Positions 1-6,051 of a stretch of 7,622 nucleotides of DNA are shown here, piece by piece. This DNA is from RUG13615 sp040307715 (GTDB lineage Bacteria > Bacillota > Clostridia > Peptostreptococcales > Anaerovoracaceae), in assembly GCA_040307715.1 (NCBI GenBank), contig JAWRJC010000004.1:1-7622 (forward strand), read 5' to 3'. A program made the translations under genes and the position numbers. The notes beneath the pieces are model-generated. The model was not told the origin of the DNA. It saw only the letters and a list, made by a program, of their open reading frames with translations, and made no database searches. The stretch's first letter is position 1, and every line of letters begins with the position of its first letter.

Positions 1-2930
1 TTCATCGCCTGGTACCTGCCGCCCGCCGGCGTTGTGATGATGCCCTGGCTCCAGGACGTGTCGCCCTTGGCTCTTGCGTGGATCTCCACGACATAGTCCG
101 CTTTCACCGGGCACCAGTACTCATAGGTCGAAGCGCTGAACGACTTCTGCGTCCAACCGCTCCAGCTGCCGCCGCCGATCTTCTTGGTGCGGTAGTGTAC
201 CTCCCATCCTGCCGGCGTGAAGGAAGACTCTTTCGTCCATTTGAATTTGACCCGGCCGACATCGTGCTGGCTCGCCCACAGGTTCTTGATGTTGCAGGTT
301 TTGCGGGTGATCCGGAAGGTCTTCGTGACCGATCCGGTATAGTTGCCTTTGCCTGTGACAGTCAGCTCCGCGGTCCCCGGCTCCTGATTATCCTTATAAG
401 ATACTGTATAATCCGTCCCTGCCGTCAGAGTTTTGCCGTTCAGTTTCACTGTCGGTGACGGGGCGATCGGCGTACCGGTGTAAGTCGCATCTGCAATGCC
501 CTCTATGGACGACGCGTCGATGGGCACCGGGACGATCTTGAATGTGCGGTCGATTGCCCCCGTGTAATCGCCTTTCCCCGTGATCGTAACTGTCGCTGTG
601 CCGACAGCGGTATTGTTTTTATAGGACAACTCATAGTCAGTTCCCCGGCTGAGCGTCTTGCCGCTGACACTGACCGACGGAATCGGTTTGATCTCACTGC
701 CAGTATACGTCCGATCTGCGAGACCACCCACGGTGACATGTCCGGCCGCGTCTTCCTCGGCAAGATCTATTATGGCGCTGCCGGAGGCGATGAGCTCGAT
801 CTGTCTGACCGACGTGCTGTCGAACATCGCTCCGTTGTTCATCGGTGCCTCCGCACCATTTACTGCGAAGGAAGACCATCTTTCCATATGATCCCCGTCC
901 TCGTAGTATTCGTACGGAGCCACCTCGTCGAAATCGATCACGATCCCGTATTTATCCCCATTTATGAACTTCTTGTTCGGCGGATAATAACGGCTTGGCC
1001 CGTATGTGTTCAGCGATGTATCCGTAAGGTCATAGGCGCCTATGATCGCAACGGTATACTTGCCCGGCTCACCAGAGCTGATCGCAAGATCATTGAGGCA
1101 CATATCCGCCGAAAGAGACGCCGGCGTCATTGTCGCATTGGATTCCTTGATGTATTTCAATGCCGGGATCGGTTCTGCTGATGATATTTTGCGACCGCAG
1201 ACCGAGCAGTAAATATCTCCCGTTACGCCGTCCGAGTTGAAGGTCGGAGCCGTACCGGGTCTTACGTCGTTGCGGTCGTGCGGCGCCTCGTTGCCGTGTG
1301 CAGTGCAGCCGAGATCGGTGCACGGATTCCAGTGCACCTCGGCATTGTTTTTCCATGTCGAAGTGTCGAATATATGATCTCTCACCTCGAATGTGACCGT
1401 CGCGGTCAGCGTCGGTATCGGTGAATCGCATGTGAAAGTGATCGTGGCTGTGTATGTACCGATAGGAAGACCGGACTTTACAGAGATCATTCCCAGCACA
1501 CTGTCCTCCCCGGCGGGAATGGTATTGCCGTACGTGTGCGAGAACGAGAAGCAACTCGCATCAGGTCCGGAAATAGTAACATTGGGCATGCTGATGGACT
1601 GATTGCCCGTATTTTTCAGCCTTATGCCGGCACCCGGATTATTCGTATAGTCCGGGCGCGCTGCCGGAATCACCACGTCCGGCAGTTCGGCCGACCAGAT
1701 CAGATCCTGCTCGCTCTTGTCCTTCCAGACCGCTGTGAATGTTTCGTTGCTCGTGACCGTATACGGCTGTCCGGCCGGATACGTTCTGTAATGGTAATCC
1801 TTCCAGCATTTGAAATTCTTGTCGGACGAAGGCGGCGTAAATGTGCACGCGGGAAGGTTGATCTGCGTCCCTCCTTCCACGGTGATCGGAGCCATCGTAC
1901 CGCTGCCGTCGCCCGGATCAAAAGTCAATGTATACTGATTGAGCGGTCCCGTATAGTTGTACTCCGGAGAATAATCGCTTGTTGCGCTCATTCCCCCGGT
2001 TTTTTCGTGGTACGAAAGCCTGAACTTGTATGCCCCGTTCCCGTGCGCTGCCATAAAGTTCGCCATAGGCGAGCTCAAGGCAGTCGGGTCATCTTGGAAC
2101 TGCGTGCTCCATGAGCTGCAGGGCTTATCGTCTTTATAAACATGTATGTAGTAATGTGATATATCGACAGATGCCTCCGGAGGATCCCATCGCATGGTCG
2201 TCCCGTCCCAGCGAGGATCGCGCGGCGGCAGTCCCAGATATTCGATACCGTTCTCCTCGCAGTAATCCTGCCCCGGAAGAACGTCCCCGTCGAAGCGGCT
2301 GTTTCTAAGCTTCACGCCGTAGACCTTAAGGCCCGAATTGGACGGGATGCATCCGCCGTAATTATAGCCATAATAGACGCTGTCGGATGTGCTGAGGATC
2401 GTGATCTTCTTCAGGTTCGGGCAGCTGTATATCGCACCGGATTCAAGGATCTCGATGCCCGCAGGTATCTTAAGTTCTGTCAGATGATCAAGGTGCGCGA
2501 TACCTCCATAGTCGATAAATTTGAGCGTAGACGGGATGATGATCTTCGAAATATTGGGATTTACAGTGTTGCCGTTTCCCGTCTCCTCATTTGGATCAAA
2601 GGCATCCTGCCCGATCCCTACGACCGTGTAGTTGACACCTCCCAGTATGATATTGCCCGGGATCGTCACCGTGTTGTTCCATCCTTTATACCCCATTACC
2701 GCCAAAGAGTTCTCGCCGTAATTGCGGCCTGCACACACGGCCGGGCATTCGTACACCATACCATTGTACTCAAGGGTTTTGTACTCTATGTCCGCATACG
2801 CTTCCTGCGCACCCAAAGAGCCGCCTGTCAGCACCCCGAGTGAAGGCGTCAGACTGACGATCAATGCCAGTGTCAGAATGAATGTCAGGAATCGCTTAGC
2901 TACCCTTTTCTCCTTGCTGTCTGTTTTCAT
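1..2930 (-). CDS. Large secreted multidomain surface protein (BspA-like LRR, Flg_new-type repeat, tandem TGKGNYTG repeats), 3' end outside the window
   Basis: The frame is open from an ATG at 2930 to the left edge, giving 976 residues with no stop, so the C-terminus and any cell-wall anchor are unseen. AGGAGG at 2944-2939 sits 8 bases before the ATG. Residues 1-46 are a signal peptide: a lysine/arginine-rich start, a hydrophobic core (FLTFILTLALIVSL) and a likely cut after EAYA. Modules in order: BspA/LRR_5-like leucine-rich segment about 85-180 (IPSTLKFIDYGGI, LTELKIPAGIEIL, PNLKKITI); fibronectin-III-like about 231-327; Listeria-Bacteroides (Flg_new) repeat about 331-402 (starts YTLTFDPGDGSG, ends FTAVWK); Ig-like about 414-516; cysteine-pair module about 519-593; an unrecognised module about 594-710; two tandem repeats about 731-798 and 808-873; a second fibronectin-like module about 875-970. 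Such proteins are usually adhesins or surface scaffolds; that role is inferred. No catalytic motif was seen. ATA isoleucine codons are much commoner here than in neighbouring genes. Confidence 0.9.
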   Translation of the reverse strand, partial: MKTDSKEKRVAKRFLTFILTLALIVSLTPSLGVLTGGSLGAQEAYADIEYKTLEYNGMVYECPAVCAGRNYGENSLAVMGYKGWNNTVTIPGNIILGGVNYTVVGIGQDAFDPNEETGNGNTVNPNISKIIIPSTLKFIDYGGIAHLDHLTELKIPAGIEILESGAIYSCPNLKKITILSTSDSVYYGYNYGGCIPSNSGLKVYGVKLRNSRFDGDVLPGQDYCEENGIEYLGLPPRDPRWDGTTMRWDPPEASVDISHYYIHVYKDDKPCSSWSTQFQDDPTALSSPMANFMAAHGNGAYKFRLSYHEKTGGMSATSDYSPEYNYTGPLNQYTLTFDPGDGSGTMAPITVEGGTQINLPACTFTPPSSDKNFKCWKDYHYRTYPAGQPYTVTSNETFTAVWKDKSEQDLIWSAELPDVVIPAARPDYTNNPGAGIRLKNTGNQSISMPNVTISGPDASCFSFSHTYGNTIPAGEDSVLGMISVKSGLPIGTYTATITFTCDSPIPTLTATVTFEVRDHIFDTSTWKNNAEVHWNPCTDLGCTAHGNEAPHDRNDVRPGTAPTFNSDGVTGDIYCSVCGRKISSAEPIPALKYIKESNATMTPASLSADMCLNDLAISSGEPGKYTVAIIGAYDLTDTSLNTYGPSRYYPPNKKFINGDKYGIVIDFDEVAPYEYYEDGDHMERWSSFAVNGAEAPMNNGAMFDSTSVRQIELIASGSAIIDLAEEDAAGHVTVGGLADRTYTGSEIKPIPSVSVSGKTLSRGTDYELSYKNNTAVGTATVTITGKGDYTGAIDRTFKIVPVPIDASSIEGIADATYTGTPIAPSPTVKLNGKTLTAGTDYTVSYKDNQEPGTAELTVTGKGNYTGSVTKTFRITRKTCNIKNLWASQHDVGRVKFKWTKESSFTPAGWEVHYRTKKIGGGSWSGWTQKSFSASTYEYWCPVKADYVVEIHARAKGDTSWSQGIITTPAGGRYQAM
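312..509 (-). repeat. TGKGNYTG-type repeat, copy 2
   Basis: Encodes residues about 808-873 of the surface protein. Landmarks parallel copy 1: IADATYTGTPIAPSP, GTDYTVSYKDN and VTGKGNYTGSVTKTFRI. The two copies are clearly alike as protein but use different codons at many positions, so this is an old duplication or domain recruitment, not a recent expansion. Confidence 0.75.
537..740 (-). repeat. TGKGNYTG-type repeat, copy 1
   Basis: Encodes residues about 731-798 of the surface protein. It begins VGGLADRTYTGSEIKP, has the central GTDYELSYKNN and ends with ITGKGDYTGAIDRTFKI. The alternating beta-strand pattern fits the small Ig/MBG-like stalk repeats of Clostridia and Coriobacteria surface proteins (family assignment by pattern only). 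It is followed after about ten residues by a second copy with the same landmarks in the same order. Confidence 0.75.
1154..1376 (-). other. Cysteine-pair module within the surface protein
   Basis: Encodes residues about 519-593. It contains HWNPCTDLGCTAHG, with two cysteines four residues apart plus nearby histidines, and then IYCSVCGRKI, a CxxC knuckle, ending near IPAL. It resembles the cysteine-containing linkers of many clostridial surface proteins (patterns such as HWHxCxxCG followed by CSVCG and IPAL). Structural metal binding or disulfide bonding is inferred and not shown by the sequence. Confidence 0.5.
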
Positions 2931-3010
2931 CGCAAGTCCCTCCTGCAAATCGAACGCAAATCTTGTGCCTGATTCTAAACAATTCTTTAACACGCTAAAT
3001 TCTTAACCCC

Positions 3011-3039
3011 ATTATACTGGAAACTGACTTCCCCAACAA
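3011..3039 (-). promoter_or_regulatory. Promoter of the surface-protein gene
   Basis: Read on the minus strand there is a perfect TATAAT at 3016-3011 and, 17 bases upstream, TTGTTG at 3039-3034 (three of six match TTGACA). The predicted start of transcription is near 3004, giving a leader of about 74 bases before the ATG at 2930. The leader is AT-rich with no clear riboswitch fold. The promoter lies downstream of the rluB terminator, so the surface gene is its own transcription unit. Confidence 0.65.
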
Positions 3040-3133
3040 CTACGCACGTTCTGTCAGGCTGGGTTTTTCTTGTTCTTTTTATGTCTTTCCTGCATTCCCG
3101 CCGGACAGACATTCCCGCCTGCATCTGCCGCAC

Positions 3134-3166
3134 AAAAAAGCAGACCGCTCCTTACCGGTCTGCTTT
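3134..3166 (-). terminator. Rho-independent terminator after rluB
   Basis: A perfect 11-bp stem pairs AAAGCAGACCG (3137-3147) with CGGTCTGCTTT (3156-3166) around an 8-base loop. Read on the minus strand it ends in a run of six T at 3139-3134. It lies 38 bases past the rluB stop and closes the scpA-scpB-rluB operon. The other strand has a weaker, interrupted T-rich tail, so it mainly serves the minus strand. Confidence 0.9.
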
Positions 3167-3203
3167 ATCTTTCTTATGTACGGTCTGCGGTCCGCCGGTC
3201 TTC

Positions 3204-3908
3204 TTACAGGTTCTTCAGGTAGTCGACCTCTTCTTTGCGAAGTTTGCGGTAATGGCCCTCCATGAGCCGCGCCAGATACAGGTCGCCGATCGCGATCCGC
3301 TGCAGTTCTTTCACCGGGCAGCCAACCGCTTTGCACATCTTACGGACCTGGCGGTTCTTCCCTTCGTGGATCGTCAGCTCGATGACCGCCGACTTTTCGG
3401 TCTGCTTCACCACGGTCACCTGCGCCGGCGATGTCACGAACCCGCCGATGTCGACGCCGTGTCGCAGCATGGCGAGGCGTTTGCCCGAGACGACGCCCGA
3501 GACGATCGCGCGGTACGTCTTGCCGACCTCGTGCCCCGGATGCGCCAGTTTGTTCGCGAGCTCCCCGTCGTTCGTAAGGAGCAGAAGGCCTGTCGTATTG
3601 TAGTCCAGCCGCCCCACCGGGAAGACGCGCTCCGGCACATCCGTCAGAAGATCCATCACCGTCGGACGGCCCTTCTCGTCCTTCATTGATGTGATGAAGC
3701 CCTTGGGTTTGTTCATCATGTAATAAACGAACTGCTCCGCGGGTACGACAACGCGGCCGTTGACCTCGACCCGGTCATCCGGCAGTACTTCGTACCCCAT
3801 CTCCGTCACAACGACGCCGTTGACTTTGACGTTGCCGTTCTTTGTCAGTTCGTCCGCCTTACGCCGGCTTGCGACACCGGCCTGGGCGATATACTTGTTG
3901 AGTCTCAT
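3204..3908 (-). CDS. rluB: 23S rRNA pseudouridine synthase, RsuA/RluB family
   Basis: A 234-residue enzyme that isomerises a specific uridine to pseudouridine in rRNA. Members with this neighbourhood are annotated RluB (helix 80 of 23S rRNA), but the RsuA/RluB/RluE/RluF subfamily cannot be settled by eye. Residues 1-48 are an S4 RNA-binding domain (MRLNKYIAQAGVASRRKADE). The catalytic domain follows: MNKPKGFITS at 65-74, the signature VGRLDYNTTGLLLLTNDG at 98-115 with predicted nucleophile Asp102, KTYRA at 130-134, and EGKNRQVRKM at 182-191. Length is close to the compact Gram-positive form and lacks the long basic tail of E. coli RluB. The ATG begins one base after the scpB stop, with GAGGA inside the end of scpB (3919-3915), so translation is probably coupled. 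It is the last gene of the operon. Confidence 0.93.
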   Translation of the reverse strand: MRLNKYIAQAGVASRRKADELTKNGNVKVNGVVVTEMGYEVLPDDRVEVNGRVVVPAEQFVYYMMNKPKGFITSMKDEKGRPTVMDLLTDVPERVFPVGRLDYNTTGLLLLTNDGELANKLAHPGHEVGKTYRAIVSGVVSGKRLAMLRHGVDIGGFVTSPAQVTVVKQTEKSAVIELTIHEGKNRQVRKMCKAVGCPVKELQRIAIGDLYLARLMEGHYRKLRKEEVDYLKNL

Positions 3909-3909
3909 A

Positions 3910-4557
3910 TCAGTCCTCTTCCGGCTGTGGCGGTTCTCCGACTGCCTCCCCGGCGGACTCGCCGCCGGCTGCCATGTCTTCCAGCGAAATCTGGTTCATC
4001 GTGACGCTGTCGCCGTACTCTTCGGGCAGCTCCATGACTTGCTCGATATCCTGGATATCCGGCAGTTCTTTGATGTCCGCCAGATCGAAATACCGCAGGA
4101 ACGCGTCGGTCGTCCCGTACAGATTGGGCCGGCCGATCGCCTCGGAACGGCCTTTCACCTCGACGAGATCCTTGTTCATCAGGCCTTCGAGGACACGGTC
4201 GCAGCGGATGCCGCGGATGGCCTCGATCTCTCCCTTGGTGACCGGCTGCCGGTAGGCGACGATCGCCAGCACCTCAAGGGCGGACTGGCTGAGGCGCCTG
4301 CGTTTGACGGGCGTGCACAGACGCTCGATATAGGTGCCGTTCTCTTCAGCCGTCACGAACTGATAGCCCTTATTGATGCGGCGAACGCGGATGCCCCGTT
4401 TTTCCTGTTCATATTCTTCGGTCAGCGCTTCGAACGCTTCTTTCACCTCCGCCTCTGTGATGTTGAGAACGTCGGCGGCGGTCCTGGCCGCAAGAGGCTC
4501 GCCCCAGATGAACATCATGGACTCGAGCGCAGACCGTACTGCTTTGCTGGCTGCCAC
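3910..4557 (-). CDS. scpB: Segregation and condensation protein B
   Basis: A 215-residue accessory subunit that dimerises and binds the kleisin ScpA in the Smc-ScpAB condensin, which compacts and helps segregate the chromosome. Two winged-helix domains are visible. The first spans about 5-80 (SALESMMFIWGEPL near the start). The second spans about 88-160 with the family signatures LSQSALEVLAIVAYRQPVTK at 89-108, GEIEAIRGI at 109-117 and GRPNLYGTTDAFLRYF at 142-157. An acidic tail (about 165-215, ending PPQPEED) is likely disordered. The start is GTG at 4557, chosen because AAGGAG at 4570-4565 lies 7 bases upstream and no ATG offers a better site. That Shine-Dalgarno overlaps the scpA stop codon, implying coupled translation. 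Confidence 0.95.
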   Translation of the reverse strand: MAASKAVRSALESMMFIWGEPLAARTAADVLNITEAEVKEAFEALTEEYEQEKRGIRVRRINKGYQFVTAEENGTYIERLCTPVKRRRLSQSALEVLAIVAYRQPVTKGEIEAIRGIRCDRVLEGLMNKDLVEVKGRSEAIGRPNLYGTTDAFLRYFDLADIKELPDIQDIEQVMELPEEYGDSVTMNQISLEDMAAGGESAGEAVGEPPQPEED

Positions 4558-4564
4558 TGTAAAT

Positions 4565-4572
4565 CTCCTTTA
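4565..4572 (-). promoter_or_regulatory. Shine-Dalgarno of scpB overlapping the scpA stop codon
   Basis: Read on the minus strand, the TAA stop of scpA (4572-4570) runs directly into AAGGAG (4570-4565). This fixes the GTG at 4557 as the scpB start and makes ribosome re-initiation from scpA likely. Coupling would help hold ScpA and ScpB in a stable ratio (inference). Confidence 0.75.
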
Positions 4573-5304
4573 TTTCTCTGCTTCTTTCAGATAAATATCT
4601 GCGAAAAGCGCTTTCTGCTCCGCTGTGAGTTTTTTTTGCCGGATCATTTCGAGCATCGACGAGAAGGACAGCGCGGTGTCGTACCGGTCTCCCTCCTTGA
4701 TGGTGTCGCGGAAGTTCACCCGCTTGCCGTGGTGCTGGCGGACAAGCGATTCGATGAACGCGATCCTCGCCTCTGCGGTGACTTTCTCCCGCTCGATGCG
4801 CTCGTACCGGGTACGGATCTCCTCGACGCGCTTTTTGCGGAGAAGAAACGCATTGAATGCCTGGACGAACTGGTCCATATCGAGCGTCAGGTACTCGTCG
4901 GGAGACTCCAGATACTGCGAAATGTCCTCCTGCGGCTTTTCGCGGACCATGAGCCCGTGCGCTTCGCGCTCCGACAGATACCCGGACAGCGTCTTGAACG
5001 TCTTGTACTCCAGAATGCGGGCAACCAGTTCGGTGCGCGGATCCTCCGCCTCCACCTGCCCCGGCTCCGCGGGCTGTCTGGGCAGCAGCATGCGCGACTT
5101 CAGTTCGATGAGTTCCGCCGCGAGCACCATGAACTCGGACGAGACCGCCACGTCCATCTGCTGCATATTCTCGATGTATTCCAGATACTGCGCGGTGATC
5201 TCCGAAACGCGGATATCGTAGATATCCATCCGGGCGCTTTCGATCAGATAGACAAGCAGATCGAACGGCCCTTCGAAAGCCTGCAGTTTGACTTTATATC
5301 CCAT
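4570..5304 (-). CDS. scpA: Segregation and condensation protein A (kleisin)
   Basis: A 244-residue kleisin that bridges the two heads of the Smc dimer and binds ScpB, forming bacterial condensin on the chromosome. The N-terminal Smc-neck-binding domain opens with the hallmark YKVKLQAFEGPFDLL and continues DIYDIRVSEITAQYLEYI and FMVLAAELIELKSRMLLP. A charged middle region (about 95-165) would carry the ScpB-binding segment. The C-terminal winged helix (about 170-240) includes the segment ending LTAEQKALFADIYLKEAEK. The ATG at 5304 is chosen because AAGGAG (5315-5310) precedes it by 5 bases and family members start just before YKVKL. An in-frame upstream extension to a TTG at 5418 lacks a ribosome site and family similarity. 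It is the first gene of the scpA-scpB-rluB operon. Confidence 0.95.
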   Translation of the reverse strand: MGYKVKLQAFEGPFDLLVYLIESARMDIYDIRVSEITAQYLEYIENMQQMDVAVSSEFMVLAAELIELKSRMLLPRQPAEPGQVEAEDPRTELVARILEYKTFKTLSGYLSEREAHGLMVREKPQEDISQYLESPDEYLTLDMDQFVQAFNAFLLRKKRVEEIRTRYERIEREKVTAEARIAFIESLVRQHHGKRVNFRDTIKEGDRYDTALSFSSMLEMIRQKKLTAEQKALFADIYLKEAEK

Positions 5305-5368
5305 AAATACTCCTTGCCGATCTGTGAACGTGCGATTCTGCGCCGGAACGATCAGCTCATCATATAGT

Positions 5369-5396
5369 ACCATAAGTGACGCCACTTTTTCTACAA
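5369..5396 (-). promoter_or_regulatory. Possible promoter of the scpA-scpB-rluB operon
   Basis: On the minus strand TTGTAG (5396-5391) and TATGGT (5374-5369) are 16 bases apart. Three of six and four of six bases match the sigma-70/sigma-A consensus, so this is a weak candidate. It would give a leader of roughly 57 bases before the scpA ATG. TACTAT at 5369-5364 is an alternative -10 but is poorly spaced. Confidence 0.3.
5374..5387. promoter_or_regulatory. Small inverted repeat between divergent promoters, possible operator
   Basis: AAGTG (5374-5378) and CACTT (5383-5387) form a perfect 5-bp dyad around ACGC. It overlaps the spacer of the candidate scpA promoter and sits just upstream of the candidate -35 of the divergent membrane-protein gene, the kind of position a repressor could use. 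The dyad is short enough to occur by chance. Confidence 0.2.
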
Positions 5397-5419
5397 AGGC
5401 CGGGCTTTTATGATACAAT
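5390..5419 (+). promoter_or_regulatory. Extended -10 promoter of the small membrane-protein gene
   Basis: TGATACAAT at 5411-5419 is an extended -10 element (TGn followed by TACAAT, five of six consensus bases). TCTACA at 5390-5395 is a fair -35 with an 18-base spacer. Transcription would start near 5426, leaving a leader of about 73 bases before the ATG at 5499. Confidence 0.5.
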
Positions 5420-5498
5420 GGCTGTTGAAGTTGGCTTGCTGCGGCGGTCCTGTTCCGAGCTGCACCGCACAGCCGGAGATCTGAGGAAGAACGACACT

Positions 5499-5975
5499 AT
5501 GCTTGAATGGATGACCGGTTCCCACTTCGGGAATCTCCTCTCCACCTTTCTGATATCGATCGCCCCCGTCGTGGAACTGCGCGGCGGCATCCCCTGGGGC
5601 GTTGCCCATGACCTTCCTTTATGGGAGGCGTATTGTGCTGCCGTTCTCGGCAACATGCTGCCGGTTCCTTTTGTGATCCTCTTCATGCGCAAGGTGCTGC
5701 TCTGGCTGCATCACTTCGAAAAGATCGGCGAACTGGCGGACCGCATCGAAAACCGCGCTTTGAACAAAGGCAAAAAAATAGAAGACTTCGAGGCCATCGG
5801 CCTCTTCCTGCTTGTAGCCATCCCGCTCCCCGGAACCGGTGCCTGGACCGGTGCGCTCGTCGCTTCGCTCATCGACATGCGGCTCCTGCGCGCCATTCCG
5901 ATCATCCTGCTCGGCGTCATGGCTGCGGGCGGGCTGATGCTGCTGCTCAGCCACGGTGTATTCAACGTGCTGTAA
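5499..5975 (+). CDS. Small DedA-like membrane protein (Sm_multidrug_ex / COG2426 family)
   Basis: A 158-residue inner-membrane protein. Hydrophobic stretches lie at about 11-25, 44-68, 98-121 and 131-150. Two conserved proline/glycine motifs stand out: APVVELRGGIPWG at 22-34 and AIPLPGTGAWTGAL at 107-120. They resemble the paired re-entrant loops of DedA/VTT-type proteins (structural inference). A charged cytoplasmic segment with EKIGELADRIENRALNKGKK separates the halves. Databases often call the family 'small multidrug export protein', but substrate and transport are not established. The ATG at 5499 is preferred because AGGAAG lies about 9 bases upstream and the hydrophobic protein starts soon after; ATG 5511 is an alternative. 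An in-frame extension to 5376 would contain the promoter and is not family-like. It is a single-gene unit, divergent from scpA and convergent with nudC. Confidence 0.82.
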   Translation: MLEWMTGSHFGNLLSTFLISIAPVVELRGGIPWGVAHDLPLWEAYCAAVLGNMLPVPFVILFMRKVLLWLHHFEKIGELADRIENRALNKGKKIEDFEAIGLFLLVAIPLPGTGAWTGALVASLIDMRLLRAIPIILLGVMAAGGLMLLLSHGVFNVL

Positions 5976-5998
5976 GCATCCCGCTTCCTATGAAACCT

Positions 5999-6030
5999 AA
6001 AACGAACCGCTGCAGGCGGTTCGTTTTCTT
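5999..6030. terminator. Bidirectional terminator between convergent genes
   Basis: A perfect 12-bp stem pairs AAAACGAACCGC (5999-6010) with GCGGTTCGTTTT (6016-6027) around a 5-base loop. On the plus strand it ends TTTTCTT and on the minus strand TTTTAGGTTT. It lies 23 bases after the membrane-protein stop and 22 bases past the nudC stop, so it probably ends both converging transcripts; it is stronger on the plus strand. Confidence 0.88.
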
Positions 6031-6051
6031 ATGTTTGAGAAGAGCGCTGCT

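Noticed and set aside
1536..2114. Plus-strand frames opposite the surface-protein gene
   Set aside because: The minus-strand frame is open for 976 codons with a signal peptide and known domains; the plus-strand frames are Arg-rich shadows.
2931..3004. Riboswitch in the leader of the surface gene (for example cyclic di-GMP)
   Set aside because: The leader is only about 74 AT-rich bases with no conserved core. A 7-base direct repeat GCAAATC (2945-2951 and 2956-2962) is present but too short to support a call.
3760..5367. A 535-residue plus-strand open frame opposite scpA, scpB and rluB
   Set aside because: It is antisense to three clearly recognisable genes, is low in hydrophobic pattern and rich in Arg/His/Asp as expected of an antisense shadow in GC-rich DNA, and has no ribosome site or family resemblance.
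5305..5418. N-terminal extension of scpA to a TTG at 5418
   Set aside because: Family members start just before YKVKL, the ATG at 5304 has a good AAGGAG, and the extension covers the divergent promoters.
5376..5498. N-terminal extension of the membrane protein to 5376
   Set aside because: It would place the extended -10 promoter inside the coding region and adds sequence with no family or membrane character.
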